From positions 87,062,616 to 87,126,615 of the forward strand of contig CM071924.1 in the NCBI GenBank assembly GCA_016081115.2: DNA of 64,000 nucleotides, in the 5' to 3' direction. A program made the position numbers and the translations under genes. This document shows, in pieces, positions 45,810 through 56,457 of this stretch (positions are counted from its first letter, which is position 1; every line of letters starts with the position of its first letter). Source of the DNA: Rehmannia glutinosa (lineage: Eukaryota; Streptophyta; Magnoliopsida; Lamiales; Orobanchaceae). The notes under the pieces were generated by a model, which was given only the letters and a program-made list of their open reading frames with translations, searched no databases and had not been told where the DNA came from.

Positions 45810-46210
45810 CTTTTTTGCAGAGCAAAAAGAAGGAGAGCTGGGAGCCTGAAGAAGGGGAAAAGCGGAGTAAAACGGTCGAGTTTTGGTGGGGTTAGGTTTT
45901 TTTTTATGTGCGTTTATTTTTAAAACAGGAAGTGACCGTTAGAATTTGTCATGATGGAACAGGCTGTATTATTGATTTTATTTCCTTTTTATTCTTTTCA
46001 TTTAATCATGTGTAGCATTACTAATTAATTAATTTCAAGTTCTTTTCTTTTCTTTTTTTTTTGAAAGGAGCATATTTCAAGTTCTAATCCATTAGTTTGC
46101 CTAATAATATGGTGTTAATGAGATGAGTAAATGTGAATAATGAATACATTAATATATTTAGTTTTCTTCCTCAAAAAAAATATATTTAGTTTTCTCACTA
46201 AAAACGCAAA

Positions 46211-46764
46211 ATTGATTAAGGATGACGCTATTCACACCTCCAAAATTGATGAATACACTCACCTCCATATAATTGCAAAAATGTCACTCACTTAAAAGAT
46301 TATATTACCCTTACTTAAGGAAGTTCTAAATACACTCACATCAATCACCGGGTGATTCTTTTTTTTCTTGAACAAACTTGAATTTTTTTTCTATTAATCT
46401 TTCCAACACCCAAATTGTTGCAGAATAAAGTATTCATATCCCATTAATGAATGTATATTCTTAGTTTATAGCATAAAATATGTTATTTCTCAAATTTTTA
46501 AGTTGATAAAATACTATCGGATAGTAGCAGCGCGACACTTGGCACGATCACACACTATGACAAAAAATCCATCGTGTCACATGGGCAAAAATTCATAATC
46601 CATCGTGTCATCGTGCCACCTAGGGCTTTTTGTGCAAGGGTATAAAATTAGAAATTATGGGAGGTGCATTTAGTAATTATGTTATATTTTAAAAAATAGT
46701 TGGGGGTGTATTTAGTAAGTTGGTATATTTATCAATTTTTGGGGATGTGACACCCATTGATTAA
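46211..46764. mobile_element. Mutator-type MITE with perfect 9-bp target duplication
   Basis: The element is 46220-46755 (536 bp). Left end GGATGACGCTATTCACACCTC; right end, reverse-complemented, GGGTGTCACATCCCCAAAAA. Both continue with an AATTGATRAATA-like stretch. The flanking ATTGATTAA (46211-46219 and 46756-46764) is perfect. The ends have a GCGCTATTaAC-like core shared in style with the MITE at 20392. A central patch has inverted CATCGTGTCA motifs. There is no ORF. Confidence 0.75.
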
Positions 46765-46889
46765 TTTGTTGATGTCCATCCTCATTTTATATATATAAAA
46801 AAAACATAGCATTATTGAAAGAAAATGGTTTGTAAGTTTAGAACACTGGTATAATTTCTTAATTTTGTATCACCCATAATTATATTTTT

Positions 46890-47460
46890 TTAGTCAAATT
46901 GTTTACATTTGCTGAACGCCATTTCTATCCTCCAGCACTGCGCTATTCTTAGCGCTACTTTGGCATTTGCTACAGTGCAGCGCCAAAAATGGCGATGTAC
47001 TGTAGCAGCGCTATTTTATTTTATTTTTTGCTTTTTTTATTTAATTTATTTTGGGGTTATTTCACTTTAAATATTATTATTAATATTATATTTCAATTTA
47101 TCTAATAAAAATAATACTAAAATTAATTTAATTATATGTGATAATTTTTAAAATAATATAATATGAAATTTTATGAATTGTTATTTCAATTTTGCATTAA
47201 TTTCATTAAATTTGAATTTGTTTTAATTTTCAAAATAAAAAATTAATAAATATTATATTAAATAAACTTATTTATATAATATTTTTATCAATTATAATGT
47301 AATAAAAATCAATATTAAATGATAAAAGAAGGAATCTTATAGAATATTTTTTTTTAGTGCATAGGGCAGTGCAAACTGCTGGAGATGAAGTATAGATTTT
47401 GCACTAAAATAGTGCAAATTCTGCATCAAAGTAGTGCAGACTAGTGGAGATGGTCTAAAA
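46890..47460. other. AT-rich segment with possible degenerate MITE ends
   Basis: Left CCATTTCTATCCTCCAGCAC and right, reverse-complemented, AGACCATCTCCACTAGTCTG are weakly similar. GC-richer ends with TGCACTA/GCAGCGC motifs flank a very AT-rich middle. There is no target duplication or ORF. A degraded MITE is possible. Confidence 0.3.
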
Positions 47461-47469
47461 CGAAATGAG

Positions 47470-47591
47470 CATTATAGCTCAAGTGCACCCTTTACAAGAA
47501 TATGATCGTGTTCGAACCTGAGTCTTTCGAATTTTTTGAGATTTATTTCCTTCTCTCCACTCCCAAAACAAATAAATTTATTAAAAAAAAA
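47470..47591 (+). mobile_element. Small tRNA-derived SINE, copy 2
   Basis: Same layout as 25045-25174: A box TAGCTCAAGTG (47475-47485), B box GTTCGAACC near 47510, GATTTATTTCCTTCTC body, then TTTATT and a run of A, followed by GCAGC in both copies. The two differ by many substitutions, so the family is not recent. Confidence 0.6.
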
Positions 47592-47892
47592 GCAGCATTA
47601 CCTAAAACGAAAGAGAAAGGACGGATGTATGTATTAAATTTGCTTAGAAATAAAATAAAAATTGTATTGTGGGTAGCAATAATAATGGGAACCCACTAAA
47701 TATAAACAATTTGTTTTATATCCATAGTTTGGATTTTAGAGCATTTCGACGTGGTATTCTGTTGATTTAGTCCATTTGTCTTGGTGTTTCTAATGCTTTC
47801 GAAGATTAATTAATTATGAGAATTGAGAATATCCTCATTAGCAGTTTCTTGAGGTATATATGTAATAGATTTGGTTTTTTAGTTGGCAAAAA

Positions 47893-48272
47893 CTTGCGTG
47901 AGATGGTCTCACGGATTTAGATTCGTGAGATGGAGCCCTTACACAAAGTTTTAAAGGTTTTTTTTTCAGATTTTATTTTTCTTAGGGTTTATATTTGTTT
48001 TTTTAGGGTTTATTTTGTTTCTTGGGTTTATTTTTAATTGATTTGGGTTTTTAGGATTTTTAGTTTTTTTAGGGTTTATTTTTTTATTTTTTGGGTTTAT
48101 TTTTGGTTTTCGGGTTTATTCTTCATGGTTCATGTTTTTAGTGTTTATTTTTGTTTCTTCATGGTTCATTATTATTTTTAAATTTATTTTCATGGTTCAT
48201 ATTCTCAAGACGGAGCCCTTAGGAGGTCCGTCTCACGGATTTAGATCCGTGAGACCGTCTCACAAGAGACTT
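47893..48272. mobile_element. MITE with GTCTCACGGAT-type ends around TTTAGGG-like repeats
   Basis: The left GTGAGATGGTCTCACGGATT and the inverted right arm (GTGAGACGGTCTCACGGATC) form terminal inverted repeats of about 40-50 bp that are themselves palindromic. Between them, 47960-48130 is a degenerate array of TTTAGGGTTTATTTTT units. There is no ORF. A second element with similar ends lies at 62217-62548. Confidence 0.65.
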
Positions 48273-48779
48273 GCTCTTTTTAGTTTGACTGTCTCAAAAC
48301 AATTGGCAAATGATAAACTTGGAAGTTCCATAGTAATCGATCTCAGGTTCGGGAATAATTGATTAGTCCTCAAAATTCGTATCCCGACTATTATTCGGGA
48401 TAATTTGAAATCAATTCGACAAAATCTCAGTTATAATTTGTATGTGTACTATACGATTAATTCAAGAATATATTGATATAAATATTTAATTATTCTATAA
48501 TAAATAATACATTTTAGTGGGAAAAATCTTAATAAATTATTTAATAAAATTATTTTAAAATTGGAAAACAAATTAAAATAGTATAATTTTGTTAAAATAG
48601 AAAAAATCTGGAATAAATCGCTCTAATAGCGGAAAAGTTTAGATGTTTTTGTCACATTACTATTTATGAAATGATATATATGTGATTTTAATGTCATATG
48701 AAAATACCGTATTTTATTCGAGTATTTTTCAAAAAATTCAGAGAATTTTGCTATTACCAAAGTTCCATGAGATTGGCTC
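48273..48779. other. AT-rich intergenic sequence, nothing recognised
   Basis: No coding, tRNA or repeat-terminus signal could be supported between the MITE and the repeat at 48780. Confidence 0.5.
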
Positions 48780-49010
48780 CCATATTTTCTTGTCCAAATT
48801 CCAACTCTTACATAGGGTTGTTAACTGAGGCGTATCCTCACTGGTCTATGGGGGGTTTTATCCCCCCCTCCCCTCAATTTATTTGAAAATTAATGATTCA
48901 TATGTAAATTTTATTTTAAAATATTAACTTTTAGTATTAAATATTTATTTTTTTATTGATTTAGCCCCTCAAAAATTACTTAACTCCCCCTAAACTTACA
49001 TGTGTTTTTG
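48780..49010. repeat. Dispersed repeat related to 62338-62505
   Basis: Shared phrases include a C-run at 48865-48876, then AAATTAATGATTCATATGTA-like AT sequence, and TTGATTTAGCCCCTCAAAAA with TTACTTAACTCCCCC. The copy at 62338-62505 ends in CTCCGCCCCTG, which reverse-complemented (CAGGGGCGGAG) looks like a hAT terminus. Probably two copies of a hAT-derived non-autonomous element. Confidence 0.5.
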
Positions 49011-49311
49011 ATCTTACCAATGTTGTCTTTTCATGATAATCCTAAAATACAAAATTGCATTTCTTTTACTAAATAACTAGTATATGATGTACTTGTACAA
49101 TTTTGAAAATTGTAACATTATCATCAAAATAAGTATTTTTTTTCTTTTGTCTTCAATTAGTTTCTTAACATAATGAAGAACATTCAAATAAACAATTTTT
49201 AGGCACACTGCTTAGAGTAAGATTTGGTTAGGCTTAACAAAGTGTTCTTGGGACTCAAAAGGATATCTTTCCCCCCACATTATTTTCTTAATAGTACACA
49301 TATATAAATAA

Positions 49312-49697
49312 GGAGCCTGAACCAGGTGGCTTAGCCCACCTGGCCACCATAAGCAATTGTGGGGTGGAGGTCAGGGATTCAAATCCCTGCTCCATCAAAT
49401 TGCTCCCTGGGGCATATGCGAGCTGGTGAAGATTTGGTGGAAACTCATACTGAATAGCATCCGTGTGGGTTCGATTCGGGGAGAGATCGTTATTAGTAGA
49501 TTGGGGGGTCGAACATAATTGTTCTCTTTACCTCGGAGGATCTCGTTTGTACGCCGCCAGACTCTGTCGCCGTAACACTAGCTGATCGTGCACATCCGTG
49601 ATTTACCTTGGCGGCAACAATGAAGAGCGAGTCATGTTGTCCTCGTGCATAGTCGACGTAAGCCTGGAAGGCCGAGTTATCAAAAAAAAAGGAGCCT
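49312..49697 (+). mobile_element. tRNA-derived SINE, 372 bp, with target duplication
   Basis: The body is 49319-49690. The tRNA-like head has an A-box-like GTGGCTTAGCCCACCTGG and a B-box-like GATTCAAATCC near 49375. A long unrelated body follows, ending in nine A (49682-49690). The flanking GGAGCCT (49312-49318 and 49691-49697) is a perfect duplication. Head, A tail and duplication identify a SINE. It belongs to a different family from 25045 and 47470. Confidence 0.75.
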
Positions 49698-49699
49698 AT

Positions 49700-51149
49700 T
49701 GTTCGCCTTATTTTTAGCTTCACCGCAAGTGTACGGTGCAGTTTATAGAATAAGGTAGCAAGGTCGTATCCACGGGGACTAATAAATTAATATGCTAAGT
49801 ATTGATCTAAGATAGTCTTATTTTAATTTAGACGATCGAAATTGGATGATTGTTGTATTGAGATTAAGACAATTTAAATCACTAAAACACAAGATTGAGA
49901 TAATACAAATGATAGAAGTATCAAGATAATGAAATGGATTTCCGAGTTAAGGTTTCGATTAATAATCCTCTTGTTATCCGGTTTAATCAAGCCACGTTAT
50001 TATCAATATTCCTATAAGACGATCACAAAGCTATTTTATCCTCCCTCTCGAGATGCATATAAAACGTAGATTGAAATATTCATGTTAGCATCTCTACTCA
50101 ACATGAAACATTCAACTCCCAAAAGTTTAAAAGATCAAATATCCTCACAAATATTTACAAACCTCTCGACTCATGCAAATATTTGTGTCGAGTATTCAAG
50201 ATCTAATATTGAAACTCATCTCTCGAATTATGAAGCAATATATCAAACAAGTTAAATCATTGATCAAGTGATAAAACAAGAATAAGCTCGAAATACTCAA
50301 ATAGGCTTCAAGATAATAACTTCAACTAAGATTAAAACATCCAACAAGAGTTCATCAATCTACTTCCAAAACCCGGAAATCTCAAGAGTTTAGCTACACA
50401 TGATTTCTAAACAACTCATAAACAAATTGTTCAAAGCCATTACAACTAAAAATGAAAGATTGAAACTAAAAGAGAAGTAAGAAAAACTTAGGAAAGTCGA
50501 CAATCTCTCGATATATCTCCGTTTCTCAAGCTCTGATGCAACCCGATTGTCTCCTTGATGTCTTCTTCCAAGAATAGACCCTTGTCTTGTGTTGTAGATC
50601 CCAAAAATGCCAGAATCTCCTTGTGTGCGCCCCAAAAGCCTTTTTATACCCACTTTTGAGTTTAGGGCATAATCTCGCAGACATGGGATTCCAAATACAG
50701 ATGCACGGGTGGTGCGTCGGAGCACGGGCTACCCGTGCGCCATCCCGTTGAAATCATCCAGTCTCCGTAGAGCGCACGGGTCATGCGTCGGTGCACGGTC
50801 TACCCGTGCGCCATGCAGAAGCTCTAATTTTCTTCATTCAGGGGTGCACGGGTGGTGCCTAAGGCACGCCCAACCCGTGCGCTCCCTGTATTTTCCTTAT
50901 ATGCTCATCTTTCGCTCATTTTGGCTTCACTTTTCGTATGTTCACTCAATTCTCCGTGTTTCCACTTTGCTCTGCTCGTAATTATATTTAATTTGCTTCA
51001 AATATCATGAAATTCCTATAAAATAAGCAAAGTGTAATATCTTTTCCACAAGGAGTGAATATGTAACATTTTACGCGAGTATATGCATGTTTACCCATCA
51101 TTATAACCAGAAATATGCCTCAAAATATATGCAAAACTCACACCTATCA
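49700..51149 (-). repeat. Athila 3' LTR
   Basis: Plus-strand edges are TGTTCGCC and ...CCTATCA. It is almost identical to 60653-62103. A cluster of inverted CACGGGT/ACCCGTG motifs lies at 50700-50880. Small open frames inside are conserved only because the LTRs are. Confidence 0.93.
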
Positions 51150-51163
51150 AAATCCCCCAAACT
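51150..51163 (-). other. Athila polypurine tract
   Basis: Minus strand AAGTTTGGGGGATTT immediately before the LTR start TGATAGG at 51149. Confidence 0.8.
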
Positions 51164-52610
51164 TACACCGTTGACCGTCCCGATCAACAATTTAGAAAAC
51201 ACGATAGAGCACAACAGGGAGATAAGAATAAAAGCGCACACAAAGGATCCAAAAGAAGATCTATATTGTTCGTCATGAATGTTGAACAACAAACCAATCA
51301 AACCTCAAATATCTGATCAAAGAGCACGCATCAAGTAGAACAAAGTGAAATGCTCTGAATTACAACTCTCAAAGTTAAGTGTATACTCTCATCTCACGAG
51401 AATATAGGACGTGTTTACGCTCAAAACAATTCAATGTTGCAAAATTACCATAAGCTTGCACTTCGTCTCATGCCTCCGCCACTAGAATGTATGCAATTTT
51501 GTGAATCAAAAAGGACTTTCTCTTTTGGTTATAATGAAGGCTCTTTGGTTAGGGTAGGAAAATATGGAGAGAGTAACTCAAACTCGAGCGTATAGACCGA
51601 TGAGCATACAAATCATCTACATTAAAGCTCAATATGCTCTTAAATTCTTCTCTCATTTTCATCAACTCTTCCTATCTCCATCCCCTTTCTTTTGTAAACA
51701 TTACCACCTTACATTACAATTCTTAGCCTCCAAGTTCATTCAATGAAAACTCACATCATAAAGTCGAAATTTTTTTCCGACTCTTTTATGGATTTTCAAC
51801 ATTTCCTTTCTCCCCTTTTCTTCCTCTTTTGTTCCCATCAACCAATTTTGCCCAATTATTCAACTTTTCAATTCCAACCCATTCAACCTCATTCAATCCC
51901 TTTACTCAATGCTATACGCTCAAGTGTAGGGTAACAAATATATCAAGTTAAGGCTTGAATTGTGGCTATAAAAAAATAGGCAATAAGCTCAAGTTGGCTA
52001 ACTAGGAATTTCAACATCGTTAGGTAAGCAAAAGGCTTGAAAGGCTAACAAGGATGGCCTTTAATCATCTTCACAATTCGCATACACATGTGGCTTTGAT
52101 AGAGATACCAGAGCAAGTTCTAGAATTCTAACAACATGAATGATACACTCAAATCATAAACAAGACTGCATCTGATGACAGCAGTAAAGGCTCAAAAGCT
52201 CACAGACTTGTAAATATGTAATTCAAAGCATCAAACCAAGTTTTCCATAGAAACATGCTCAATGTTATATATTCAAGGCTCAATCAACTCATGACCAACA
52301 TCCAATCCCAACAATATAAATTTTCAATCAACACACAAACAACAAGTTGCATTATGTCCGGTCAACTCACTCTCTACATCTATGAAAGCAATAAACATGC
52401 TAAAGCCGTAAACGTGCTTCTAATGCAATGCAACCTAAAATGCTCTATATGCAACTATATGAAAACACACAAAAATGCAAGATGTATTTTTTTTTTCATC
52501 TACACTTTTCAAATATCAAAATACTACTTCTCCCCCAAACTTGAATGAAATTGTACCTTTTTTTCCGAAAGGGGGAAAAATAGAATTTCAATAGTGAAAA
52601 GTGGAGATAT
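51164..52610 (-). other. Athila 3' non-coding region
   Basis: AT-rich, with no sustained frame. It lies between the extra ORF and the polypurine tract, where Athila-type elements commonly have long non-coding sequence. No other feature is recognised. Confidence 0.6.
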
Positions 52611-52617
52611 ACCTGAA

Positions 52618-54106
52618 TCACTGTGGTGGCGGTGATGGAAAGTGGCCTTGTGAGATGTGCCACATTTGTAATTGTTGTAGCACTTTCCACGTTTCCTCGG
52701 ACCTCCTGTCATATTTTTCTCGGAATGTGAGGAAATCAGCCCGATGCTGCCGCAAATCCTCCCTCTGTTGCCTCAACTCTTCTCCTTGATGGCGCAAGTC
52801 CTCCCCAAATGCACGTAACATATCTTGAAATTCATTGCCTCGTTGGGACGTGCCACCATAAGAGGTTCCGGGACGATCCCCACTATGTGAGGGTCGGGGG
52901 TAATCGCCTCCATGTGAGGACTCGAGAATGTCATAGCCAAGTTGGAGGTGATGAGGTTCCACCCCCATTTCTCGTCTGTGTAGATCCTCTTCCTCCGCCA
53001 CCATATCCTCTCCATCCTGGAAGCCTTCAACTCTGCGCCTCTTCCTTGCATCAATAGCATTCATAACTCTGTTATGTGCCTCAGAGTTAAGCAGAAAGTT
53101 GGTTGTATCAGCCAAGGTATCAACTGTGGTGTATCTCGGGTTAGGTAATGGAAATGCGGCACCTTTCTTCTGTAGAAGAACCAACACACCGTCTTCATTT
53201 GCAATAAATTTCATGTGGTGCAAAGATGCCAAATTAACCCGAGTGTCGCCCGGTATAGGCTCCAAGCCTCTAAAATCAATGTTGAAATGTCGGACAATAG
53301 GGGTAATTAGACCCCCTATAGAAATAGTACCCCCTTCTCGCCTAGCCAACTATTCCACTTGCTCTGCGAAATTGACGGTTGTGTTGTAGGGTGTATTTGT
53401 GAGCATACACCATAGTAGATACTGCTCCCTAGTAGTCATTCCTCCAATATTTTCTCGGCGAACACGGAGGATGCAAACGCGTTGTATGTACCGGAAAATC
53501 GGATTCGGATCAAGAGGCTTTGGCGGTCCGTGGCAAAGATATAACATAGGCCCCGCTTTGTGGTGTTTCTACCAGCATTCTCCAAAAGTCATATTGATCA
53601 TAATTGGGCATCGGTCGGAAACGAGCATTCGTTGGAACCTCAAAAATGGTGTTCAATTGGGTAATAGATAGTTGTCTATGAACATTCCCCAACTGAAAAT
53701 GTATCATATATGGTTCAAAAGTCCAGCCTTGTTTGAGTACTTCTACGGTACTCAAAAACTCCAATGTGAATTGTTTAAAGGTCGGCCACCTTCGGCTCAT
53801 GAAATTGGTCCATCCGACCTTTGCGAAGAGACGCCAGACGTCCTCATGTATCCCCAAAGTTTGGGTACAGTCATCGTCGGCATAGCGGGATGGGGCTATT
53901 TGGCGACCAACCAAGCGATTCCATCGCTCAAGATCATTTGCGTTTGTCAATACAACCCCATATGCCGCAGGACTGTTCAGGTCTACCTCTTGCGGTGCCT
54001 CGTTTTTTTGTGCCACCTCGCCTCGTTGTGCCGCCTCGCGTGCACGTCTCCTTCCACTTTGGGGATTTCTTCTCTTGGCCATGAAGGATTTGTACCTGAA
54101 ATACAT
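52618..54106 (-). pseudogene. Athila post-pol (env-position) ORF
   Basis: Three overlapping frames: 54106-53510, 53547-53350 and 53349-52618. The likely start is the ATG at 54082 (MAKRRNPQSGRRRAREAAQR). Residues up to ~200 include a block with the pattern GWTFEPYMIHFQLGN and SITQLNTIFEVP, then after the frame break YIQRVCILRV, then GGLITPIVRHFNID. This resembles the PF20167/Athila ORF1 region by eye. The C-terminus has KRRR basic residues, an Arg/Glu/Gln coiled coil (LRQQREDLRQHRAD) and a Pro-rich end. Breaks are one frameshift near 53540 and an in-frame TAG at 53350-53352. Just upstream, TATTTCAG/GTAC could be a splice acceptor. No membrane anchor is seen, so an envelope role is not supported. 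Confidence 0.65.
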
Positions 54107-55044
54107 TCCATTAACATCCCAGTATCATCAATGGCAACAACAAAGCTAAAACATTAATTGATGCAAATGCACTTCCCTACTTCACTTTGATCGATCAACT
54201 ACCCCAAGCAAGCAAGAATTATGGCCATTCTAGAAAATTATTAGCTAAAAGCTCAAACAATCATTGGCCATGCCTTATTCATCAATATTTCATTCAAATA
54301 CACCTCAATTACACAAGCCCACAAAGTGTTTGATAAATTGCTTCAAAGAGTAGTTCAAACAATTCATAGCAAAAAATATCAAAATAAGCACCTATCATGA
54401 TCCCTAATACATAATGGACAAAGAATTTGCAAGGAGAAATGATGTTCTTACCGGAATTCTCTAAATGAGACTCGAAGTAGATAACTTGAACCATAGGTGC
54501 TCTTGCTCAAAATTCTTCAAGCAAACTCGAATTCAATGTAAATTGGAGTTCAAATGTGATGGGGGAGGGATTAAATGGACGAATTTGAGTGATAGTTTGG
54601 GTGATTTTTGAAGAAAGTGGGGGAGAGGGAGGAGTGTGCGTTGGGGGTGTTTGAAAAAAAATGAAGAGCAGTGTTTAAAACTGCTCTGTTTTACCTCTTT
54701 CCCGTATGGCGCACGGGTGGTGTGTCGGCGCACGGGTGACCCGTGTGCCATCCCGTAGAGACCTCCACTCTCTGTAGGGCGTACGAATGGTGCATTGGCG
54801 CACGGCTTACCCGTGCGCACCTGTACGGCAATTCAGGAATTTTTTTTTTCTTTTTAAAAAAACACACAAAATTAGAATAAAACACACACACAAAAAATAA
54901 AAAAATAAAAAATTTGAAATCCACACCAAAAACCGTTGGGTTGCCTCCCAACAAGCGCTATAGTTTACGTCTTTAGCTTGACGCTTTGTTTTTGTTCCGT
55001 CACGTCTCGCAAGGTGATGGATGTCACCTCCTCTTGATTGCCTC
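54107..55044 (-). other. Athila spacer between integrase and extra ORF
   Basis: Non-coding. 54706-54830 contains a cluster of GCGCACGGGT and its complement like that in the LTR. The rest is AT-rich, with a T-run at 54839-54848. Confidence 0.6.
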
Positions 55045-56457
55045 GGTGGAAGTAATGCTTAATCCTCCGCCATTTACCATGAAAGTCTCACCATCTTTTG
55101 TTAATAATTCCACCACGCTGGGAGGATTCAATATTTTCTTTATCACGAAAGGCCCCGACCACCTAGATTTGAGTTTTCCGGAAAAGTTTAAGGCGTGAAT
55201 TGTACAAGAGGACGGGTTCCCCTGGTAAAAACTCTCGTTTCTTAATCATTTTGTCGTGCCATCGTTTGGTTCTTTCTTTGTAAATTCGGGAATTTTTGTA
55301 AGCTTCATCCCGAAATTCTTCCATCTCATTTAAATGGAGCGACCTTTCTTCACCTGCCTTTTGAAAATCCAGATTTAGTTTCTTGACCGCCTAAAATGCT
55401 TTGTGCTCCAACTCTACCAGCAAATGGCACGACTTCCCAAAGACAAGTTGATATGGAGATGTGCCCAACGGTGTCTTATATGCAGTCTGGTACGCCCATA
55501 GAGCATCATCCAATTTTAATGCCCAATCCTTTCGGTTGATGTTAACCGTCTGGCGTCTTCTCAAGAATCTGTTTGATCTCCCGGTTGGCTACTTCGGCTT
55601 GCCCATTGGCTTGTGGATGGTATGCCAATGCAACTTTATGTTTCACCCCATATTTTGCCAACAAGTTGCTCATCAATTTATTTACAAAATGCGACCCTCC
55701 ATCGCTAATTAAAGCTCTTGGAGTGCCGAATCGAGTAAATATATTTTTCTTAAGGAACCACATCACAATTTGAGCATCATTTGTTTTGGAAGGAATCGCC
55801 TCTACCCAATGGGATACAAACTCCACTGCAAGTAGAATATATTGATAGCCCGAAGATGATGGAAATGGGCTCATAAAGTCAATCCCCCAAACATTGAACA
55901 ATTCAACTTCGATTACGTTTGTCATCGGCATCTCATGTCTTCTGGAAATGTTGCCCATTCGTTGACACTTGTCACATTGTTGCACAAACAAATAACAATC
56001 ATTAAATAGAGTGGGCCAGTATAGCCCACTCTGCAATACCTTCGCAGCGGTGCGGGTTGGGCCAAAATGTCCGCCAGAGGGTGAAGAGTGACACTGTTGT
56101 AGGACTCCCTCCCATTCTTCTTGAGGTACGCATCTCCTTATGATTTTGTCAGCACACCTCTTAAAGAGTAGGGGGTCGTCCCACATGTAAAACTTGACGT
56201 CATGTAGGAATTTCTTCTTTTGATATGACGATAGATTTGGTGGCAAAACACCCGCAGCCAAATAGTTGACAAAATCCGCATACCACGGAAATTTTGCCTC
56301 GAGCATGAGTAACCGTTCATCAGGAAATTCCTCTTTTATCAATTTTGTGCTTCTTTGCGACCCCTCTTGATTTTCAATTCGAGACAAGTGGTCTGCTACC
56401 ACATTCTCACATCCCTTCCGATCCCTGATTTCCACATCGAACTCTTGCAATAATAGG
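55045..56457 (-). pseudogene. Athila integrase
   Basis: 56450-55542 is an open frame. QEFDVEIRDRKGCENVVADH is the end of RNase H. The zinc-binding H-H-C-C region follows (GGHFGPTRTA to CDKCQRMG). The catalytic core shows the three acidic positions in WGIDFMSPF, ALISDGGSHF and NREIKQILEK. The frame then shifts near 55548, and the C-terminal part runs on to about 55050 (KDWALKLDDALWAYQTAY, then VELLTKDGETFMVNG) with one further stop. Integrase inserts the DNA copy. The core looks intact but the polyprotein is interrupted. Confidence 0.85.

Noticed and set aside
46890..47460. TIR element with CCATCTCCA-type ends
   Set aside because: End similarity is weak and no target duplication is visible; kept only as a low-confidence note.
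50709..50981. Open frame in the Athila LTR, also found at 61540-61935
   Set aside because: Its presence in both places reflects LTR identity. There is no domain, and codons follow the palindromic motif.
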